The position numbers and the translations under genes were made by a program. A stretch of DNA of 11,804 bases. It comes from an uncultured Flavobacterium sp. (GTDB taxonomy: Bacteria; Bacteroidota; Bacteroidia; Flavobacteriales; Flavobacteriaceae). Position 1 is the stretch's first letter. Each line of letters starts with the position of its first letter. Positions 6,927 to 11,804 of the stretch are shown here, in pieces. Under the pieces are notes generated by a model. It saw only the letters and a program-made list of their open reading frames with translations. It had not been told where the DNA came from and ran no database searches. The stretch lies in assembly GCA_946886675.1 (NCBI GenBank), contig CAMPIZ010000022.1, positions 1 to 11,804 of the forward strand, read 5' to 3'.

Positions 6927-7883
6927 ATGAAAGTAACTGAGCATATAGAAAGTGCAAACGGAAAAACGCTTTTCTCTTTTGAGATACTACCACCGCTAAA
7001 GGGGCAAAACATACAGTCTATTTTTGACAGTATCGATCCGTTAATGGAATTTAAGCCGCCTTTTATTGATGTAACCTATCATAGGGAGGAATACACTTTT
7101 AAGGAATTGCCTAACGGACTATTGGAAAAGAAAGTGGTAAAAAAACGTCCGGGTACTGTAGGTATCTGTTCGGCCATACAAAACAAGTATGGGGTAGATG
7201 CCATACCACATATACTTTGTGGCGGCTTTACCAAAGAGGATACCGAGAACTTTTTAATAGATCTTGATTTTCTGGGTATTGAGAATGTAGTTGCCTTAAG
7301 GGGAGATGCCGTAAAGAGCGAAATATATTTTAAGCCTGAAAAAGAAGGGAATGAGTATGCCAGTGAACTGGTTTCACAGATTGTAAACCTTAATAAAGGG
7401 ATTTATCTGGATGATGATTTGCTAAACACATCGGCAACAGATTTTTGTATTGGCGTGGCAGGCTATCCTGAAAAGCACATGGAAGCGCCAAGCCTTGACA
7501 GCGATATTTATTTCCTTAAGCAAAAAATAAAGAGTGGAGCCTGTTATATAGTAACCCAAATGTTCTTTGATAATAAAAAATTCTTTGATTTTGTTGCCAA
7601 GTGCAGAAAAGAAGGTATTACTGTGCCCATTATACCGGGACTTAAGCCACTTTCCACAAAAAAGCAGCTAAACCAGATACCACATAGATTTAAGGTAGAT
7701 TTGCCCGATGAACTTATTATGGAAGTTGTAAAAGCAAAAGATAACGATGCCGTGAGGCAGATAGGTATAGAATGGTGCATTGCCCAAAGCAAAGAGCTGG
7801 TAGCAGCCGGCATACCGGTACTTCACTACTACTCTATGGGGAAATCAGATAATATAAAAGCGATTGGTAAGGAGGTGTTCTAA
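6927..7883 (+). CDS. metF: 5,10-methylenetetrahydrofolate reductase
   Basis: This flavoprotein reduces 5,10-methylene-THF to 5-methyl-THF, the methyl donor for MetH just upstream. The 318-residue protein shows FSFEILPP (Glu19, the expected catalytic acid), ALRGDA (Asp127), CIGVAGYPEKH, TQMFFD and VPIIPGLKPLS, all typical of MetF. It is slightly longer than the E. coli protein (about 296). The ATG follows the MetH stop TAG directly (TAGATG), so it is the third gene of the SAM-riboswitch operon. It ends 16 bases before the converging gene at 7900, and I see no terminator in that gap. Confidence 0.97.
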   Translation: MKVTEHIESANGKTLFSFEILPPLKGQNIQSIFDSIDPLMEFKPPFIDVTYHREEYTFKELPNGLLEKKVVKKRPGTVGICSAIQNKYGVDAIPHILCGGFTKEDTENFLIDLDFLGIENVVALRGDAVKSEIYFKPEKEGNEYASELVSQIVNLNKGIYLDDDLLNTSATDFCIGVAGYPEKHMEAPSLDSDIYFLKQKIKSGACYIVTQMFFDNKKFFDFVAKCRKEGITVPIIPGLKPLSTKKQLNQIPHRFKVDLPDELIMEVVKAKDNDAVRQIGIEWCIAQSKELVAAGIPVLHYYSMGKSDNIKAIGKEVF

Positions 7884-7899
7884 AAAATATAAAGAGCTA

Positions 7900-8277
7900 T
7901 TATTGCCAGGGAAGAGTTTTAGCATTAAGTACAACTATAATAAATATTGAAACTACATATGGCCCAATAAAAAAAAGTACATATGCAAAATCTATATTCT
8001 CTTCTGTTAATTGATACCTGTCCTCATATTTTTTAATTATGGCTTTTGTTTTTGAAGGGCGGAAATAATAGATATAATCGAAAATTAATAACAGAATTGC
8101 GACTATAATAGTCAGGGTAGTATTTTCAATATTCAATCCAAGTTCAGGAAACAAAGAATTTATGATTGAGATTGGGAGAAAATAAAAAAGAAGAAGTTGA
8201 AGTACTGAAAATAAAAGAACGGATTTGCGGCTGAATTTTCGAGAGGCTTTATAATATATGTAATAAAGTAATTCCAC
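7900..8277 (-). CDS. Small membrane protein coupled to gldA, unknown function
   Basis: I do not recognise a family. The 125-residue protein has three likely membrane helices (about 20-40, 55-73 and 97-118), with a charged stretch between the last two (about 73-95). The start is GTG, and its G is also the last base of the gldA stop (TAGTG), so translation is probably coupled to gldA. This is the main support for it being a real gene. It is not a recognisable GldF or GldG, the known membrane partners of GldA, and it is too short for a typical ABC permease. It is visibly more AT-rich than its neighbours, as expected of a poorly conserved lineage-specific gene. It converges with metF. Confidence 0.7.
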   Translation of the reverse strand: MELLYYIYYKASRKFSRKSVLLFSVLQLLLFYFLPISIINSLFPELGLNIENTTLTIIVAILLLIFDYIYYFRPSKTKAIIKKYEDRYQLTEENIDFAYVLFFIGPYVVSIFIIVVLNAKTLPWQ

Positions 8278-9176
8278 TACTGCTTCTTAGTCATTTCCCT
8301 GAAAACAGATTCCAGGTTTTTGGTTTTAAGGCTAAGCTGTAAGGTCTTTAAATTATTATTTTGTGCAAAGTCAAAAATTACAGGGCGCATATCTTTTTCA
8401 GCAGAAAAAGTTAGCAGCCAGGTATTGCCTTGTATATTTTTTGCTGATATAAGATTAGGCAGGGTTTTTAATAAAGTTTCGTCTGTAGCTTTATCAAACT
8501 CCACTTCTATAACCTGTTCGGTATTCGCGGTAAGGCTGGTAATTTTTTTATCGGTAACAATCTTTCCGTTATTAATAATTATTACCCTGTCACAAATAGC
8601 CTCTACTTCCTGCATAATATGAGTAGAAAGAAAGACTGTTTTATTTTTACCTATGTTTTTAATAAGATCGCGTATCTCTACCAGTTGGTTTGGGTCAAGT
8701 CCGGTCGTGGGTTCGTCAAGAATAAGTACTTCAGGATCATGAAGCAGGGCAGTTGCAAGCCCTACACGCTGACGGTAACCTTTAGAAAGTACGCCTATTT
8801 TTTTATGTGCCTCAGGGGTAAGTCCTGTAAGCTGTATTACTTCTTCAATTCTGGATTTAGATACTTTATACACATCTGCGTTAAAGGCAAGGTATTCCCT
8901 TACGTACAGATCAAGATATAGCGGATTGTGTTCCGGCAGGTAGCCAACAGATTTCTGGACTTCTTTTTCTTTAGTGCTTATATCAAAGCCGTTTACTGAT
9001 GCTTCACCATCGTCAGCAATAAGAAAGGTAGTCAGGATTTTCATAAGGGTCGATTTTCCGGCGCCATTTGGGCCCAAAAAACCAACGATCTCACCTTTTT
9101 TTACGGAAAATGATACGGCGTCAAGCGCTTTTTGTGTACCATAACTCTTAGAAATATCCTTAACCTCGATTGACAT
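8277..9176 (-). CDS. gldA: Gliding motility ABC transporter ATP-binding protein GldA
   Basis: This cytosolic ATPase belongs to an ABC transporter needed for gliding in Flavobacterium johnsoniae, where it works with GldF and GldG. The 299-residue protein has Walker A GPNGAGKST (35-43), the GYLPEHNPLYLDLYVREYL region, signature LSKGYRQ (130-136), Walker B VLILDEP (150-156) and the H-loop His186. The C-terminal 90 residues or so are the usual extension of this subfamily. The reading frame is open up to 9239, but the conserved N-terminus is MSIEVKDISKSYG at 9176, and a perfect -7 box lies inside the upstream extension, so 9176 is the start. GldF and GldG are not in the window. The stop overlaps the GTG of the following membrane-protein gene. 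Confidence 0.93.
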   Translation of the reverse strand: MSIEVKDISKSYGTQKALDAVSFSVKKGEIVGFLGPNGAGKSTLMKILTTFLIADDGEASVNGFDISTKEKEVQKSVGYLPEHNPLYLDLYVREYLAFNADVYKVSKSRIEEVIQLTGLTPEAHKKIGVLSKGYRQRVGLATALLHDPEVLILDEPTTGLDPNQLVEIRDLIKNIGKNKTVFLSTHIMQEVEAICDRVIIINNGKIVTDKKITSLTANTEQVIEVEFDKATDETLLKTLPNLISAKNIQGNTWLLTFSAEKDMRPVIFDFAQNNNLKTLQLSLKTKNLESVFREMTKKQ

Positions 9177-9195
9177 AATAAATTCTGATTTTGAA

Positions 9196-9203
9196 CAAAT
9201 GTA
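9196..9203 (-). promoter_or_regulatory. gldA promoter, -7 box
   Basis: The minus strand reads TACATTTG, a perfect TAnnTTTG, ending 19 bases before the gldA ATG at 9176. This predicts a leader of about 13 bases and rules out the longer upstream start. No TTG is seen at the usual -33 distance. Confidence 0.6.
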
Positions 9204-9255
9204 ATAAGAAAAATATATGTGTGTTATATGCATGCTCAATTTTGTGTAAATGCAC

Positions 9256-9263
9256 TAAATTTG
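9256..9263 (+). promoter_or_regulatory. aro gene promoter, -7 box
   Basis: TAAATTTG is a perfect TAnnTTTG box. The start of transcription would fall around 9268-9271, almost on the first possible ATG (9271), so the message is leaderless or has a leader of about 10 bases if ATG 9280 is used. It is divergent from the gldA promoter, with about 50 bases between the two boxes. Confidence 0.55.
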
Positions 9264-9279
9264 TATCATAATGCAGAAA

Positions 9280-10368
9280 ATGGAAGATAATATTGAGTTA
9301 AGGCAATGGCTGGAAGATTTTAAGCTCTCCCACCCATTGGTAATAGCAGGCCCCTGTAGTGCTGAAACCGAAGAGCAGATGCTGGATATAGCACATCAGT
9401 TAAAAAACAGTGATGTAAGCATATACCGTGCAGGCATCTGGAAACCCAGGACAAGGCCCGGAGGTTTTGAAGGTGTAGGAGCTATTGGCCTTAAATGGCT
9501 GCAAAAGGCTAAAGAGGAGACCGGATTGCTTATGGCTGTTGAGGTGGCAAACGCCCACCATGTGCAGCTTGCGCTTGAGCATGATATAGATGTGTTGTGG
9601 ATAGGCGCGCGCACAACCGTAAATCCTTTCGCAGTTCAGGAAATTGCGGATGCGCTTGAGGGTACAGACAGGATTGTGCTGATAAAAAATCCTGTTAACC
9701 CTGATTTGGCTCTTTGGATTGGCGGGGTTGAAAGGCTTTATAATGCAGGAATAAAGAAACTAGGTGTAGTACACAGAGGTTTCTCTACCTACGAAAAAAC
9801 CAAATACAGGAATATACCCGAGTGGCAGCTTGCCATAGAACTGCAGGACAGATTTCCATATTTGCCTATTATTTGTGACCCTTCCCATATTACCGGTAAA
9901 AGAGATATGATACAGCAGGTATCGCAACAGGCACTAGACCTGAATTATGACGGGCTTATGATTGAAACGCATAATAATCCTGATAAGGCCTGGAGTGATG
10001 CGGCGCAGCAGGTAACGCCAGAGGCTCTTAAGCAAATACTTAAAATTCTGGTTATTATGAATAAATTTGAGGACGCAGAGTCTTTTAATGACAAGCTTAT
10101 TAAACTAAGGCTGAGAATTGATGATTACGACTCAAATCTTATTGAAATACTGGTTAAACGCATGCGTATAGCTGATGAGATAGGAGTTATTAAAAAAGAG
10201 AATAATGTAGCCATACTGCAAAACAGGCGCTGGAAAGAAATACTGGAAAGAATGAAGGCAGGGGGTAGTGAAGAGAGTCTTGGAGAAGATTTTATATTAC
10301 AGCTTTTTCGTGCTATACATCAGGAAAGTATAAGCCATCAGCAAAAAGTTATTAATAAGGAAGAATAA
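9280..10368 (+). CDS. Bifunctional DAHP synthase / chorismate mutase
   Basis: The N-terminal part (about 1-255) is a type I-beta DAHP synthase, which joins phosphoenolpyruvate and erythrose 4-phosphate in the first shikimate step. It has AGPCSAE with Cys26, KPRT at 55-58, WIGARTTVNPFAVQE, KNPVNPDLALWIGG, CDPSHITGKRD and ETHNNPDKAWSDA. The C-terminal part (about 261-362) is an AroQ-type helical chorismate mutase: LRLRIDDYDSNLIEILVKRM, then IGVIKKEN and NRRW. Such fusions are known from Bacteroidota, for example Porphyromonas, where the mutase domain lets prephenate inhibit the synthase. An in-frame ATG at 9271 adds three residues; 9280 is preferred because it matches the usual N-terminus and leaves a short leader. 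The gene stands about 100 bases from divergent gldA. Confidence 0.95.
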   Translation: MEDNIELRQWLEDFKLSHPLVIAGPCSAETEEQMLDIAHQLKNSDVSIYRAGIWKPRTRPGGFEGVGAIGLKWLQKAKEETGLLMAVEVANAHHVQLALEHDIDVLWIGARTTVNPFAVQEIADALEGTDRIVLIKNPVNPDLALWIGGVERLYNAGIKKLGVVHRGFSTYEKTKYRNIPEWQLAIELQDRFPYLPIICDPSHITGKRDMIQQVSQQALDLNYDGLMIETHNNPDKAWSDAAQQVTPEALKQILKILVIMNKFEDAESFNDKLIKLRLRIDDYDSNLIEILVKRMRIADEIGVIKKENNVAILQNRRWKEILERMKAGGSEESLGEDFILQLFRAIHQESISHQQKVINKEE

Positions 10369-10388
10369 ATTATGGGTATTAAAAACAG

Positions 10389-10396
10389 TATCTTTG
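10389..10396 (+). promoter_or_regulatory. rsgA promoter, -7 box
   Basis: TATCTTTG is a perfect TAnnTTTG and ends only four bases before the rsgA ATG at 10401. A transcript from it would begin on or next to that ATG, so it would be leaderless. No -33 TTG is seen at normal spacing. Confidence 0.5.
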
Positions 10397-10400
10397 CGGC

Positions 10401-11372
10401 ATGACAGGACTTGTTTATAAATCTACCGGAAGTTGGTACACTGTAAAAACGAACGAAGGTGTTTTTTATGAATGCCGGATTAAGGGTAAATTCCGTATCA
10501 AGGGGATAAAAAGTACCAATCCTGTTGCAGTAGGTGATGTAGTGGACTTTGAGCTTGATGAAACTTCAGACAACACAACCGGTACAATTAACAATATCCA
10601 TGAGCGTAAAAATTATATCATCCGAAAATCTGTAAACCTGTCTAAGCAGGTACATATTATTGCTTCTAATATAGATACACTATTTCTGTTAGTTACTATA
10701 AATAACCCTGTAACCACCACTAGTTTTATAGACCGCTTTTTAGTAACTGCCGAAGCCTACGGTATTGAAGCAGTTATCGTTTTTAATAAGATTGATACAT
10801 TTAATGATGAAATGCTTGATGAGCAACTGTACCTGCAATATGTTTACAGTAATATAGGCTATAAATGTTTAAGGGTTTCCGCTATAGAGGATAAAGGGAT
10901 TGAGGAGCTGAAGGCAGAAATGAAAGGAAATGTAAATATGTTTTCCGGTCATTCGGGAGTAGGGAAATCTACACTTATTAATAAACTGCAGCCTTCGCTT
11001 AACCTGAAAACAAAAGAAATATCCGAACAGCATAGCCAGGGACAGCATACTACAACATTTGCCGAAATGTTTGATCTGGATTTTGCCGCCAAAATTATAG
11101 ACACACCTGGTATTCGCGGCTTTGGTGTGGTTGATATGGAAAAAGATGAACTTGGAGACTACTTTCCGGAATTTTTTGCCCTTAAGGATCAATGTAAATT
11201 TAATAACTGCCTGCACAAAAACGAACCATTTTGCGCTGTAAAAGAAGCGCTCGAAAATGATGAGATTGCCTGGTCACGTTATAAGAGTTACATACAGATG
11301 CTGGAAGGAGAAGACGAAAACTACAGGACCGATATTTATGGTGAAGGCCGTAATAATGATAATGAAGATTAA
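10401..11372 (+). CDS. rsgA: Ribosome small subunit-dependent GTPase RsgA
   Basis: RsgA (YjeQ) binds the 30S subunit late in its assembly and hydrolyses GTP. The 323-residue protein has an N-terminal OB-fold (about 1-75). Then comes the circularly permuted GTPase, with motifs in the order that defines the family: NKID (G4) at 129-132, SAIEDKGI (G5), GHSGVGKST (G1) at 183-191, and DTPGIRGFG (G3) from 234. The C-terminal zinc finger has Cys265, Cys270, His272 and Cys278. The start at 10401 gives the normal N-terminus (MTGLVYKSTGSWYTVKT). The -7 box just upstream suggests its own, leaderless message, although read-through from the aro gene 32 bases upstream is possible. The stop overlaps the dtd start (TAATG). 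Confidence 0.97.
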   Translation: MTGLVYKSTGSWYTVKTNEGVFYECRIKGKFRIKGIKSTNPVAVGDVVDFELDETSDNTTGTINNIHERKNYIIRKSVNLSKQVHIIASNIDTLFLLVTINNPVTTTSFIDRFLVTAEAYGIEAVIVFNKIDTFNDEMLDEQLYLQYVYSNIGYKCLRVSAIEDKGIEELKAEMKGNVNMFSGHSGVGKSTLINKLQPSLNLKTKEISEQHSQGQHTTTFAEMFDLDFAAKIIDTPGIRGFGVVDMEKDELGDYFPEFFALKDQCKFNNCLHKNEPFCAVKEALENDEIAWSRYKSYIQMLEGEDENYRTDIYGEGRNNDNED

Positions 11373-11804
11373 TGAGAGCCGTAATACAAAGAGTTAGTGA
11401 AGCTTCGGTAACTATAGAAGGGAACAGGACAGCAAATATAAAAGGCGGACTTTTAATACTATTAGGGATTGAGGATGCCGATACACAGGAGGATATAGAC
11501 TGGCTTTGTACCAAGATTATCAAACTAAGGATTTTTGGAGATGATGAGGGTATTATGAATCTTAGTGTTACTGATGTTGACGGAGATATTATAGTAGTGA
11601 GCCAGTTTACACTCCATGCCGCTACAAAAAAAGGTAATCGTCCTTCTTATATAAAAGCTGCTAAACCAGAAACAGCAATTCCTTTATACCAGTCTTTTGT
11701 AAAGCAGATGGAAAATGTTTCAGGAAAAAAAATTCAGACCGGAGAATTTGGGGCTGACATGAAGGTGGCTCTGGTTAATGATGGCCCGGTCACTATAATA
11801 ATTG
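11372..11804 (+). CDS. dtd: D-aminoacyl-tRNA deacylase, 3' end cut by the window
   Basis: Dtd hydrolyses D-amino acids mischarged on tRNA, a cytosolic proofreading step. The 144 visible codons begin MRAVIQRVSEASVTIEG, contain the family motif SQFTL (residues 78-82, followed by HAATKKGNRPSY), and reach the second motif NDGPVTI near the end of the window. The family is about 150 residues long, so only a few are missing. The ATG shares one base with the rsgA stop (TAATG), so the two are probably co-transcribed and translationally coupled. No stop or frameshift is seen in the visible part. Confidence 0.95.
   Translation, partial: MRAVIQRVSEASVTIEGNRTANIKGGLLILLGIEDADTQEDIDWLCTKIIKLRIFGDDEGIMNLSVTDVDGDIIVVSQFTLHAATKKGNRPSYIKAAKPETAIPLYQSFVKQMENVSGKKIQTGEFGADMKVALVNDGPVTIII

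Noticed and set aside
9177..9239. Extended gldA start at 9239
   Set aside because: The added residues contain a perfect -7 promoter box (9196-9203), and GldA normally begins MSIEV.

Overview
The window looks like a chromosomal core region from a member of the Flavobacteriaceae (Bacteroidota), probably Flavobacterium or a close relative. The evidence is the low GC, a GldA-type gliding-motility ATPase, a MetH split into two genes, a DAHP synthase-chorismate mutase fusion, Bacteroidota-type -7 promoter boxes (TAnnTTTG) ahead of several genes, and the general lack of Shine-Dalgarno sequences.

Region by region. 17-1267 (-): metK, with two candidate promoters upstream. 1268-1940: a 673-base stretch without a gene. 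It holds the metK promoters, a hairpin, and two tandem, sequence-related elements that each end in a strong rho-independent terminator; the second carries a perfect 11-bp antiterminator-like pairing. This looks like an undescribed attenuator or riboswitch-like leader ahead of osmC. 1941-2390 (+): an OsmC-family protein lacking the usual second cysteine. 2436-2477: a terminator-like hairpin. 2494-3021 (+): a stand-alone or truncated NAD-binding domain of homoserine dehydrogenase. 3011-3255: a promoter, a SAM-I (S-box) riboswitch and a leader. 3256-7883 (+): a tightly packed operon of the MetH homocysteine domain, the MetH folate/cobalamin/activation protein, and metF. 7900-9176 (-): gldA and a translationally coupled small membrane protein. 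9280-11804 (+): DAHP synthase-chorismate mutase, rsgA, and dtd, which is cut by the window end.

How the genes work together. MetF supplies 5-methyl-THF, split MetH uses it to make methionine, and MetK turns methionine into SAM. SAM is sensed by the S-box in front of metH-metF, closing the loop. The homoserine dehydrogenase-like fragment next door belongs to the upstream part of methionine synthesis, and the OsmC-like gene may be tied to the same pathway by position. The right side is unrelated housekeeping: aromatic amino acid entry, 30S ribosome maturation and D-aminoacyl-tRNA proofreading, plus gliding. The most interesting unexplained signal is the tandem terminator/antiterminator region at 1596-1904.
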